A DNA stretch of 64,000 nt from Ischnura elegans (lineage: Eukaryota > Arthropoda > Insecta > Odonata > Coenagrionidae). This document shows, piece after piece, positions 12,385 to 43,500 of this stretch. Position 1 is the first letter of the stretch, and every line of letters starts with the position of its first letter. The position numbers and the translations under genes were made by a program. Under the pieces are notes generated by a model. That model worked only from the letters and a program-made list of their open reading frames with translations. It did not search any database and was not told the origin of the DNA. The stretch lies in contig NC_060248.1 in NCBI RefSeq assembly GCF_921293095.1, forward strand, positions 130,956,972-131,020,971, given 5' to 3'.

Positions 12385-12625
12385 GTACTCCAGGGAGGAA
12401 TGCGGTGGATTGGCCACTTAAATGTCACGCAGCAGATACTTGGGAAACGTAAAGGAAGGAAAAATTGATGGATAAGTCCGCAGAGGAAGACCAAAAGACA
12501 AGTTCCTCGTGCAGATCGTCAGGGTGGTGAAAGAACCACATCTACCTGCGAGCCACCCCCAGGGAGCTTGGGAACTAGTTTGAGATGGGTAGAAATGGAG
12601 GGCGGCAGTACATCAATCTTAAGAT
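12385..12625 (+). mobile_element. LINE reverse-transcriptase tail fragment
   Basis: Broken frames read MRWIGHLNVTQQILGKRKGR and GRPKDKFLVQIVRVVKEP, then KWRAAVHQS, ending in the same ggcggcagtacatcaatctta-type tail as 900-970. Frameshifts separate the pieces. Confidence 0.6.
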
Positions 12626-12711
12626 TGCAATAAGTACTATATATGCTATGATATTGATATTGTATTAATGGAAGGCGACTGAAGACTTAGTCTGTTTTTG
12701 GCACAGGAAAT

Positions 12712-12935
12712 GGTAGGTGGTGGTGGAGGGAAACCCGACGTCGGCATTAGCCTACTCCCAACGAAAGGCGCCCAGAGGACCACGGCTTAGCGTCACATTC
12801 GACGGACGGAGCACTGGCCTTGAGTTGCCCTCATGAAAGTACTGAATAGCACCTGAGAAACCCATACAATCGCTGGGATTTGAACCCGGTTCGACGGGTA
12901 GTGAAGCCAACGCACCTAACCCCACACTAACCCGA
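12712..12935 (-). repeat. tRNA-derived SINE, minus-strand copy
   Basis: On the minus strand it has a B-box-like GGTTCAAATCCC and, further on, cagtgctccgtccgtcgaat, ctaagccgtggtcc and gcgcctttcgtt in the same order as the SINE at 53432-53733. Confidence 0.75.
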
Positions 12936-14028
12936 TCCCCGCCGTTTCGATACGATTCTCATACGATCGAGATAGAGTCCTGTTTTCTCTGCTGATCCTT
13001 ATTATTAATGGCAGTGCTTGAAGTGAGGCTTGAAGCGATTCCGAACTTCCTTTCGTCGACGACAGCATTGCCATCTTGAAGTACGAAATTTCAATGTGTC
13101 CTCTCTCTCTCTCTTTTCTGTGTTCGTAAGATACTTAGAGTACAGCCTGAGTCCTCCGTGAGTTCGTATCCGGTTTGACCTCCTGGTGTCATCAGAATGT
13201 TGTCGATATCCTGTTTCGTACACTTCTCCCGAGCATGAGCGATCAGTCTTTCGAAATTATTTTTCCGAAGGAATCCATTAAGTGAAATTGAACGTGCCTC
13301 AGTTTAATACCCTTCTGATCTGGTAGATGTATTCTGAAAGACTCGTAATGAAATATCTCATTGTCTGCACTTCGGGGGCATCAAGAAATATTTTAATGCA
13401 CACAATGCAAACATATTTTTACAGCTTATTAATCTAAAAACAATTTATGCTCCTTTTCTTTCTCGCATATATTGTATTTCATTTGTTTGAAGAGCTGTTC
13501 TTGTTCACTCAATAAAGAGACATGCTCACGAACTGGTTTTTTTTTAGGAAGAAAACTTCCTCCGCCATTTTGTTTACCTCCGGATACTCCATGGTGATAG
13601 GACATAATGTATTCCTTGCGTGTTCCGCAAAGTTCCGAGCGCCGGAAGCCATGCCTCTTCTGCAACTAGAGTTGCTGTCGTGTGAGGCTATTAATGTAGA
13701 GGGCCCTCCCTTCGAGTCGAGGCCGGGACTGTAGAGGAACAGAAGACTAAAGCCGCGCGCTTCCCGTCAGCCACCTGTATTCAATACACCGCAACGCGTG
13801 CCCCATTCCCTCCTCATGCATTGACGCTAAACTCTTTTCCGTTTTCAATTTTGTTTCCTTATACGCTCAGAGGAAGTGGCCCTGCTTAGGCCGTTTTTTC
13901 CTTTCGCGTAGAAAAGCGGAAACCGCACCTGCTCCACTCTGCCTTGTCTTTCTTTTCGTCCTCCCCTCTCTCTCTAACCGTGGGCTGTCATCTAACGCCC
14001 TCTCTCAGCGAAATTCCGAAATAGAATA
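12936..14028. other. Non-coding, no recognised feature
   Basis: Mixed composition with a (CT)n run at about 13100. The minus-strand open frame at 13429-13665 (78 codons) has no recognised relatives and no supporting splice or start context. Confidence 0.4.
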
Positions 14029-14500
14029 AAACTCGCTTATAACGATCACACAATGTAACGAAATCCCGCCTTTAACGAGACGAGGTCGCGGTCCCTTGGA
14101 CATGTCCCATGATCACCAGTGTTAATTCCCCCGCATGTAGCGACTACGGATGGTGTGAAATCCCCGATGTTATGAACTATCTTTCTTCCCTTAGGGGATG
14201 ATTTGCTCTTTTATAAATAAATAACGGCTATCTTCGCTACTAACCCGTTCCTTGCCTTGCGTGAGAAACTCGCTCATAATGATCACGCATGTAACGAAAT
14301 TCCACCCATAACGAGGTGAGTTTCCGGTCCTTTGGACTTTCCTACGATCGCCAATGTTAATATCACGGCATGTAATGGGTTCGGATGATACGAAATCCCC
14401 GCCGCTACGAACTACGCTTTGAGGAATTATTTCCTCTTTTATGAAGAAATTACGGCCATCTTCGCTACCTACCTTATCATCAGTTGTTCTCACGAGTGGC
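14029..14500. repeat. Two tandem copies of a pogo-like non-autonomous repeat
   Basis: Two about 230-bp units (14029-14262 and 14263-14500) share actcgctyataayGATCACrca, gtaacgaaat, tttggac, gatcrccartgttaat and a tcttttat-aaataa end. The start (taaaactcgcttataacga) resembles the CAGTAAAACTC-type terminal repeats of pogo/Tigger elements. A third copy lies inverted at 58848-59333. Confidence 0.5.
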
Positions 14501-14625
14501 CATCACCACATAGTTCTGCTAGTTATCTAAAAAAAATTCCCTTCACAGCCGTTTGATGGAAAGGGTGGGATGATGTTTAACTGTTATGGATCTGTTAAAA
14601 TATAGACGATTTACTTAATATTAGC

Positions 14626-14896
14626 TAATTATTTTTTTCCTTATCTTGACCTCGTTTAATTCATGTTGAAATAGTTCTTGGAGTGTAGGTCAACGTATGT
14701 TATGCAAAAAAGTTTTAGCCAACGTTTCTGTTTACTTCTGACTATCATCAGGGCTTAGCCTTGCACATATTTATTGATATTTCCCATATTTATTAATAAA
14801 TATGTGCAAAGCTAATGATAGTTTAAAATAAACAGAAACGTTGGCTAAAACTTTTTTGCATAACATACGTTGACCTACACTCCAAGAACAATTTTA
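14626..14896 (-). mobile_element. Fold-back element with 13-bp target duplication, copy 1
   Basis: Two about 100-bp arms (14664-14762 and 14800-14896) are inverted copies of each other, centred on gttttagccaacgtttctgt. The element is bounded by ACTTAATATTAGC at 14613-14625 and 14897-14909, a perfect 13-bp direct repeat. One end carries a single-copy tail (on the minus strand catgaattaaacgaggtcaa, gataagg, then A-rich). The duplication length and A-rich tail suggest reverse-transcription-based insertion rather than a cut-and-paste MITE. The second copy is at 38880-39114. Confidence 0.75.
14725..14751 (-). ncRNA. Hammerhead-ribozyme-like core in fold-back copy 1
   Basis: Read on the minus strand: CTGATGA (14751-14745), a variable segment, then GAAA (14728-14725) followed by CGTTGGC. 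Both conserved boxes are exact, but stem II is weak here and the fold-back arms would compete with the ribozyme fold. Confidence 0.3.
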
Positions 14897-14909
14897 ACTT
14901 AATATTAGC

Positions 14910-15692
14910 AGGAAATGTGATGTAGAGGGCAAAATCCTTTATTGTGGATGTTATGCGATCTCGTTTATGTAAAAATAGAACGAAGTCTCCCTGAAATTCG
15001 TTGTAAGCGAGTTTTACGGTGCGAATCGTCATTGGAGGCGACCGCCGAGATGAGAGTCATTGCCGCACGTGTATTAATGGCCTTCCGATTCCGATGTATT
15101 CCGCTTGCCCCGTAGCCGCCCGCCCTAAACCAACAGCACGCAGTCGGTCGCGCAGCCCCCGTGCGGGACGGCACGCGGGGAGCGTGACAATGAAGCACGC
15201 AACACGAACTCGAGTCTCCGAGTGAAACGGAAATGGAAGGGAGAGGACGCGTTTTAAATATTTATCGGCCATGCGTTCATTTAAATGCGAAGCCATTCTG
15301 TCTTGGACGGTTCAAGAGTGGCCAGCGGTTGTCCATGAGGTTAACGCTCCCAGAGAACGTTTGCGATTGCTCTCGTAAATGATAAGTCAAGAAAACGAAT
15401 GCGAATGCTTGTTTCTCATTTTTCTTCTTCGCGTCGGTCTTAATTTTCCTTCAAGTACTTAATATACGTTCTTTCTCTGCGTAGCGGTCGCCATGGTGCG
15501 CGATTTTGTCGCAATTTTCCTGCGAGTTCAGTGGTCTACGGCTGAAAACGCAGTCATCGTGCTGGTTTGCCTAGCTTTCCTCCAACATTTTTTAGCTCTT
15601 TACGAATATCGACTTATATTTCATGCCAATATCGCTCCATGATATGAGCCGGCTATTAACACGGGACCCAAATGTTTACCCGTTCTGGCAAC
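14910..15692. other. Non-coding, short GC-rich patch
   Basis: GC-rich around 15050-15240, otherwise AT-rich. No exon or repeat recognised. Confidence 0.4.
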
Positions 15693-15700
15693 TGCCCTAG

Positions 15701-15853
15701 CAGTGGTGCCGATTCCATGGGACCTGAGGGGGCCCGAGTCCCCTCAAAAATTCGTTATGGGTGTGAGGAAAAAATGTGTCAGGCTTGTCGATTTTTCCCG
15801 GGGCAAGATCCCCGGTTTGGGCCCCCAATATTTTTTGTAAGTCGGCACCCCTG
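15701..15853 (-). mobile_element. 153-bp hAT-like MITE with perfect 8-bp target duplication
   Basis: Termini are CAGTGGTGCCGA and, inverted, CAGGGGTGCCGAC. The flanks TGCCCTAG at 15693-15700 and 15854-15861 are identical. The interior (aaattcgttatgggtgtgag, gcttgtcgatttt, tttgggcccccaatat) recurs inverted at 47871-48122 and 59334-59562. The 8-bp duplication and CAG ends fit hAT elements. Confidence 0.85.
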
Positions 15854-15861
15854 TGCCCTAG

Positions 15862-17398
15862 ATACATCTTCTGAGGATACCACTAGACCAGGGGCACCTA
15901 TCCTCTGACTCTCTATTTTAACATACTTGTCATAATATTTGCCTATAACCGACGCTGATTATCTTGCCTCATTGCGTTGTCGGAGGTATTGATTGTGCGT
16001 GGGAAGGTAGTGACGTCAGAGTGACAGTGGGTACTTTTCCTCATGACTGTGCCTCTCAGCTCTTGCAAGAATGCCATCTTATAATTAGAGCGTCTTCTCT
16101 CCCTCCACCTTCCGCTGGGGTGGGATTCCTTCCTCTCCATCACGGAGCAGGATGTTGACTGACTGCAGCGCCTCTGTCGCATGATCGGAGATGACGGGAG
16201 GCAGGAGGGGAGGGGGCGATGGAGGTGGGGGGGCTTCCCCCCCCTCTTTCCCGCCCCCCATAACGAGATCCGTCCGCTATAGCTGCGGTCGAGCGGCGTC
16301 ACGAAAACAAAAGGGGAAGTGACGTAGAGGGGGGGGAGGGGAGAGTGAATGGACGAACAGCTGAGGGCGAGACATTCACGTGCAGAAGGGAGGGGGGGGA
16401 GGAGGAAATACGGAAAGCGGCAGTGACAGTGACTTCTGTACATATAACTCGAGGGTGTTTGGCGGGGGGGCACACCTAACCCCACACAGTTTGACTTTTT
16501 TTGTTGACGGGGGAAAAAATGTCCCCCTCGTGATGGCTGATCTTAATTGTTGGGGTAGATAACTATTAAAGTTTTGAGGCTCACATATTCGAAATAAAAT
16601 TCCTGTAGCAATTTCATTTACCCGGGCGATTTCCACTTAATGCTGGTCATCAAAATATCTCGCAAAGTCGTTACAAACGGCGCCATATCATACTGATGAT
16701 GAATTAGCCAACGATTTCATTTGAATACGGTCACGGGACTAAGCATGGACTTTTTTCCACGATACGATGCTTTACAACTCCGTATTCGGGGATTCAAAGG
16801 ATCATTTTTGTACATCAAAATCATCTCCGAAAGGAAATAATTCAGGCTCTAGAGGAATGCAGCCACATTCTCCCCCACTGAAGTTAAGATCCGAAGTTAC
16901 GATCTTAGCTATTTTGAAAGAATACTTTTTGAAATGTCGCTAAAATTTCTTCTTGAAAAACATCTCCACAATCTCGCGCGTAATCGCGTTGTTATCACAA
17001 TGTCAACAGCGGCTTTTTTCTCAAATTTGTTTCCATTTATTTGCAATAATGCTCATGCAGTGTTTTGTTTAAACGATCGTGCTTAAAGAGCACGGGTACT
17101 TCTCGGAAAGAATCGATGCTTGTCGACTTATTAACGCTTTAGGCTAGATTTTGGCTTGATTGTGGTTTAATTCCTGCGCGTGTCATTTCCGGCTCGAAAC
17201 CTATCTGACCCACGACGAAGTATTCGGAACGTATCCTGTTCGAAAGTCGCGGATTATTTCTATGAATAAAAATAGAAAGCTTGGCTGTTTTGTGTGTTTG
17301 TCAGTCTTTCTTACCATCATAAATTAATGTACTGACTTATCGCTATCGTTATAAAAAAAAGTTGTGCAAACTAAGATGTTTTTTCAGTTTGCTAGAAA
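15862..17398. other. Non-coding; G/C-tract island at 16080-16460
   Basis: Contains runs of G or C up to eight bases (16185-16345) and a scrap of the LINE 3'-end repeat near 16450 (gagggtgtttggcgg). Open frames on both strands here look like by-products of the skewed composition. Confidence 0.35.
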
Positions 17399-17641
17399 TC
17401 ATCTGAAGTGGAGAGAAATATACACTATGCAATGACGAATATGTGATTCAAATTTTGATTCTATTCTAGCCAAATCTTCCAATGGGAGTTGAATTATTGA
17501 TTTTATATGCTCTTTTAAAATTATTTTTAATTCATGATATTTTCTCGGATGTATGCCTGATCGATTTATTATAATGCCTGCACCTAATTTTTCTCCGCGT
17601 TTATATTTAGCTTGATTATTTTTAGCACGTTTCCCTGCCAA
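17399..17641 (-). other. AT-rich 80-codon open frame of unknown nature
   Basis: The minus-strand frame (MAGKRAKNNQAKYKRGEKLG, then a Lys/Ile-rich stretch with IHPRKYHELK and LARIESKFESHIRH) is lysine- and isoleucine-rich and unlike its surroundings. The basic segment followed by an FESHI-type end faintly recalls the thumb end of some reverse transcriptases. This may be chance; no start or splice context supports a gene. Confidence 0.15.
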
Positions 17642-20143
17642 TAGTGCAATCCAATTTACAACATGGAACTGGAGATATTATTTTAACTAATAGGATTCAC
17701 AAATGGATTTCCTTTCTCTCTGCTGTGCAGTACTGAAGGCCTGTGCAATATACTACAATTAAATTCACAACACTTTTACGAGTATGACCGTAATCTATCC
17801 AACCCTTATGAACGAGTAGGACTCCTTGATATTAGAGTTTAATAATGTTCGTATTTTCTGCCTGTTGACACGAATTTATGTTCGGCGCTGTAAACTATTT
17901 TCCAATATTTTGGATGGTGTTCTGATCTCTTTATCACATTCAAAAGCTACCATCAATTTTTTTCGCGAAAATTCCCATTCGCCAAAGTATGCCGTGTGGT
18001 ATAAAAAGTTACGATCTCAAGCTGCGTCGCGGAATTCAGCTAGCTGTTTCACAGTGCTTAGCGAACGCGTTCGTGAAGGTAGTCGCCATTGCTTGGAATG
18101 CATCCACTAGAATGTATCCCGTGCAACGCCTAATATTAATTAATTTTCTTTGGTGATAATCGCGAAATAGTTTTCTGTCAATTGTGCCCTTCTTACAGAG
18201 GCATGCGAGTTTCATCTTTTGCTGACTGTTGGGTAGCATGGTCGCGTCACCCTTTACATTTCACAAGTGAAGATAATGGCTGGGATAGCTACGTCGTCAA
18301 TTATTTTGCAGATGATTCGTTTTTGCGCGCGACTCAGAATTCGAGAAATGGACATATTGCATTTGCCTTTAAATTACGGTCGTTCGCTGCGGCTAGTGTC
18401 GTAAGACTCTTCTACTCACACTTCTGTTGAGGCGACCATAGTTCGTTAGTAAATAGAACCCTAAATTCCTCAGACATGAATTGTTCTTTTTACTGATTGA
18501 CATCACTTATGATTTGACGTCATTGTCGGTAAGCCGGATTGTTGTTAATTTAAATGAGTTATTGGTGGTCTTTACTGCGTTCAGTTGTTCGAACAAGTTA
18601 CGAAATCACATAAATTTCAACTACTTTCCAGTTTGTACGGATTTTATTGGTAGCTTTTTTATCTTATCTGTGTGGATCAGATGGTGTGAAGATTTATTTT
18701 GTAGCGAGTTTTGAATTCCCAATACTTAATTATTGGCTTGTGTGAGACATCTGATTTTAGTGAATCTAATGATATTAAATGCCGACCTTCCGTTATGTTT
18801 TTGTCCTATTTTGTGCAAGTGTTTTTTAATTTTACCGCTCATGAGCAGATCTCCGTTGACACGAAGGAGGCTGGCATTTGGTAATTGATGTTATGCATAT
18901 GGGTGAATATCAATCACGATACCTTGTCATGCTCTATCTTCTTGGAATGCCAAAAGAGAGTTCGAGCTATCCAATGAGTGTTTGCGAAAACTTGAAGACT
19001 ATATGACTTAGCCAGGCCTCACCTTGAGTGCGAAGCGAGCATATGAGATCCGTTGTAGGAAGAATTAGACATTGAACTGACTGGAACACAAAGAAAATCT
19101 GCGTGTTCCGTCAAGGCAGCTGCAAGCGCTCCATTTACTTTACGCAAATCAGGCTAGGAGTGGCTAGAGGATAGGAGCTAGGCTTAATTTGCCCGAGCAA
19201 TTAAAAATAGATATCTTTCAGGGCGACTTGGAAGGCATCATCGTAGAACCTGACTATGTTCTCAGGTCCGACAGATACGATACATTGGGTAAGATATTTT
19301 GGCGAACATGTGAAGAAATTCCTTTTTCAGTGTCTTTCCTCTCGACATATTGATTTATACATCCAATAAAAATATCGAGTGTATGTCGTCAGTTTGGGTG
19401 ATTGAAAAATCATTCTTTGGTAACGTCTCGAAATGTAATGAATTCCACCTTCAAGGATTAGAGCATGTTACGTGAGTGCATCACTACTGCTAACTCATAT
19501 TGGTATGGATCCTCCAACAGCTAATGTAAGTGGAATAAATACAATAACACAAATTAAAACACTTAAGCGTGATGTTTCCAGGAATCATCAAAAATTCGTT
19601 TTTCTCCCGAACAACGGAGGGCTCAAATTAATGCCAGGTGGGACTCTATACGGGGCCTTCTCAATTTCATTTTGGTGTCCTAAAAACCCCCAATCACATG
19701 TCTACTGAGACGGTTCGCGGGGATACATGTAGATGTAAATTTTAAACGTTGTCCCTTTCATCTTTCGCGGACGTCGATGCTTCCACCTACCGGTAGTTCC
19801 GCGATGCAGGGTTCTTCTGCTCTTGGCAGACTCGTGCGGTCGTATTTTTTTTCTCTTCTCGCCTGAAGGTATGGAGTCGGCCATTTTGTCGACGTTCCTC
19901 CTCTCCCGGAAATTCCTCCGAGGAGGGCGCCATACCGCCACTCAGTGGCGCCTCCGCCCTCGGCACCAGAATCTACCCCACCCCCTCCTCCACTTACACA
20001 CGTTAACTGCGGCCTCGTGCGTCTGAGAAGCGCCGTGCCGCGGAGGCCGAGGAACTGCCGCTGTCTCTCCACGTAGCCGCCCCATAACCCTCTGCGAATT
20101 TCATGTGTCGATCTACGTTTATACCTGGGGCGTGCATTAGTGG
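17642..20143. other. Non-coding, no recognised exon
   Basis: AT-rich sequence with a GC-rich patch at 19860-20100. Several 60-80 codon frames occur on both strands without recognisable motifs. Confidence 0.4.
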
Positions 20144-20745
20144 GGGCTAGTGATAGAAAAATGTCGATCAATATATCGATTTTTCGAGCAATCGTTTTTT
20201 AATCGAAATGAAAAGCTCGACTCTTCGACAAAAAATTGAAATTCGAACTAAAAGATCGATTAATCGAAATAATCGAAGGTCCTTTTTTTGATCAAAATAG
20301 TTCGTACAAAAAAGGTTCATTATTCATTCAAAAAATAATAAAAATAGTCATTTGAATAGTAGAAAAAAACACTACTCAGAATACACGATTGAATTAATGA
20401 TCGTAATAATTGACAATTACATCCATATTAATGCTGAGGGATAATCGCTTGGTGCCATTCGGTTCAACTAAAATTTTGAAGGAAGATCAATTGATTGAAA
20501 TGCTCTCTCGATGATCGAAGGCGTGCCTTTCCAATTTTACCGGCCTAAGAAAAGTCTAAGTTTTTCCTGGATATACACAATTACTTATACTACTTATTAC
20601 TTCTTTCACTCGGGACGGATAACGTTATCATAGGCCGATGGTGACTGTGTGTGGATGGATGCTAATTGTGTGATCAAACTAAATGGTCATGATCGACGTT
20701 GAAAAATCGAGTTTGGATCGAAATTCGATTGTTCGAATTCTTATA
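20144..20745. mobile_element. Probable fold-back element rich in ATCGA motifs
   Basis: Left (gtcgatcaatatatcgattt) and right (gatcgacgttgaaaaatcga) ends are roughly inverted and crowded with TCGAT/ATCGA. The middle (20300-20640) is AT-rich. Terminal positions are approximate. Confidence 0.4.
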
Positions 20746-20904
20746 GGTATATTGTTATTGTTTGAACAGAAGTTGTTATTTGACTATAATGTGACTTTGC
20801 TCTTTTGGGCAAAAGCAGAGATTAAAAAAAAAACTTCATTAATTCATCCGTAAGTGTCCGAAATGTTGTTAACCTTTTTTTTTCTCCTCTCTGTTTTTTA
20901 TCAG

Positions 20905-40508
<19,604 letters not shown>

Positions 40509-43500
40509 GCAAGGTGCTGGAGTGGATCCGTCACACTAGAACCCAGCGTTCCAGGACTTTTTGCTGTTTCCCTGCTGAAGGGTTGGCGGGCGTCTCTGAG
40601 TCGAAGGACTTGAATTTGGTGGAGAGAGCCGCTTGGACCAACTTGGGGAAATGTTTTGCAAAATGAGGATCGATTCCAGCAAATCAAGTGTTTGTTAAAT
40701 AGTAAGCGTATTTGAGCAATATTTTAAATTTGCCGTGCAATTTCAGAAGGAACATTGGCGTTGTGGGTCATATTTTGCATCAAGGGCCCCCAACTGAATG
40801 CCATACTCTGTCTGCCTGTCCTTTTGCTCGTGGTCTGAGTCACTGGAGCAGGCAAAAGTTGTATATTGAATTAGTGGTATGTGTACACTGACTTCAAGAT
40901 CTCATCTGATTAGGTTAAACAAAAAATAATATTTTAAGATGTGTAAGAATATGGTGAGTGTATGTCTGCAGTTACACATTTAGGATGAATGCATGTCAGA
41001 ATACATAATGGTATAGCCTTAATAATCGTGGGTTGGAGGTTATGTCATTCTCCTTTTCAAGGTGGCTTCTGACAGTGTTTGCTTTTTGCTCAGTATGTTT
41101 GATGCCTGTGTGTTTCAGCCAAAGATTGTTTGTATGGAGCGTTTTATAAGACTATTTTCTACTAAAGTGCACAAAAGTGGGAAAAATAAAGCTTCAGGTA
41201 GCCAGTTTGAGGAGGAGGCTTAATAAGTTGCCAGAGTAAGAATACCTCTAGAGACAAGTACAAATAGGAGTCAGTTTACAGCTGTATAAAACTAGTTCAA
41301 AAGGTAGAGGGTGACTGTGGTATGGTGTGAATAATGTAACTACCTCTGCTGATCCTGTAAACCCTGTTTTTAAACAGTCTTGTGCTGCAGCAGCATTGCA
41401 TTTGTTTCAACATATCGAATGATACGCTCGAATTTGGTTTTTTTGTATATACCATCACATAAGGAAATTGTCTCCGTATTGTGAGCATAAACTGATAGGT
41501 AATTATTTAAACAAAGTGTGAGAGAGAGAAAGAAGATTGATAATTCATGCAAATACACAACTGGCAATGGTGTAAAAGCATGACAGTACCATCTTAAGTA
41601 CCCACCAACATGATAACAATCAGGCATTGTTTATTTGAGGATTATTTTGCGGTTTCTTGTGTGTACTCAAGCAGGCCTTCTTTAAATTCGATCAAAATTT
41701 AAAATTCCCCCAGCCAACTCTCAGGAAATATTTTAGCATCTAGTGGACTCTCTCTATGATCTTGAGCTAGTGCTACAAGGATAAATGCCAAAGTTTGCCT
41801 AAATTTATGTCAACATTCTGCAATACCCATCCATAGTATTGTATATTGGCTGTCTTATCGAATTTTTATAGTTAAATTGCTAGTGTTTTATTTTAATTGG
41901 TGCGCCAGTGTTTCATGCAGAGTGACTTTTGTACTGATCAGTATAAAGAGTGTTGCTCAGGTTCATAAAAGAAGTTTCTTTGCTCCAAGATATGTTGGCA
42001 TCACTGGAACTACCTCAATTTTCTTCCACTCTCGATTATGTTTCATTCTGATGATATGAATGATTCTAAGGTTTGCTCATTTCCATTCAGACTCTGTGTG
42101 TATATAATTTTGTCCTCAAGAGTGAGTGTTGTATGATGTTTTCATCATAATTTCCTTCTTTTTTGTGATTTAAGTAGTGGAGGAGATGGCAAGAATCGTA
42201 AGTGATAATGAAGGAGCATTCCTAGTGCAATGGAAATCATTTTGATCATTGTGTATGTGTTTCATTTTATGTATGGATATTTTTGCTTATTTGCTGCATA
42301 CTTAAGGAACCATCATGTTCTGTATTTGTGGATGACAGCAGTTGAAAGAACTTCTGGACAAGAATGCAATCATGTTATAAGGAGATTAATCTTGAACAAA
42401 AAAAATGTAAAAATGGACATATGATAAGGTACATAACTACATAGTTAAAGAATGGTGTGATTTAATTGGAAATGTTCACATAATTATTAGCGGCAAGTTA
42501 AGAATAGCTACGTTAAAACTGCAGGGCATTGCTCAGACAAGGTGTTCAACTTCATATCGCTGTAATTTGTTGTTTTAAGAGTGCACATTGAAGGTATCAT
42601 TGAATATGGGCATTTGAGCAGAAGTACATGGTAACAAATGAGTAAGTTTATGATAAACGGAATAATGAATTGTGTGATGTCAAGTCGTGCTTGCAAATCA
42701 ACCATTTAATTTGAGAAAAATGTGGATGAATGAAGTGAAGACTAATTGCTAAAAAAATGCTGGCAACTAAGCATTACAGTATACCAACTAATATTTTGCT
42801 TATTCTGGCAGTTTAGACAGCAAATTTTGATTTTTGGAGGCTGACAGAAATGACTTCACCATTGATGCATAACAATATTAGCATCTTCAGCTGCGAGGTT
42901 AAGTATTAATACCACAAGATGTAGTCTATCACAGCTTTGAAATTGTATATGAATCCAAAATGCTATAAAGATATTACCAATGATGGTGAATTATATAAGT
43001 AAATTTTTGAAACTCTCTTGCTTGAAGTACAACTGCTATGCTAGTTTTTTTCTTAAATCATGCAACTGATCAAGCGGTCAGTCAGAAAGTGTGGAAGATT
43101 GATTGACATAGCCTCTTTTATGTTTGAATTTTCACTCATAAAGTTAACAGAAATTGTATCTCTTGCTTGTGTCCAAATTCAAGTTGTAAGTAAAGTTCTT
43201 AACTACAGTGTATCAAAAATTTCACTGTTGTTCTCAAATTGTTCATTCGTTAAACTCAAAAATATTCGCATTTAGTTATAGTTGTTAACTTCCAGTAATG
43301 CCTTGGTGGGGACACTGCCCTGGAGTGATGCAAGTGATTGCATCATTGGGATCAAGTGTAAATAACATGACAAGCATTAACTTGCAGCTAAATTGAGAGC
43401 ATGCCCTAACTACAATAAGGTCCTTATTCTACCACTGTGCTGATTGAGTGATCAATTTTCACCTTTCATCGTTTTGAAGGCTGAGGATATGCGGTGGAAT

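Noticed and set aside
14626..14896. Fold-back considered as an ordinary Tc1/mariner MITE
   Set aside because: The 13-bp duplication and the single-ended tail do not fit TA-targeting elements; a retroposed element is more likely.
15943..16485. 180-codon minus-strand open frame
   Set aside because: Low-complexity Pro/Ser/Arg translation of poly-C/G tracts; no motif and no splice context.
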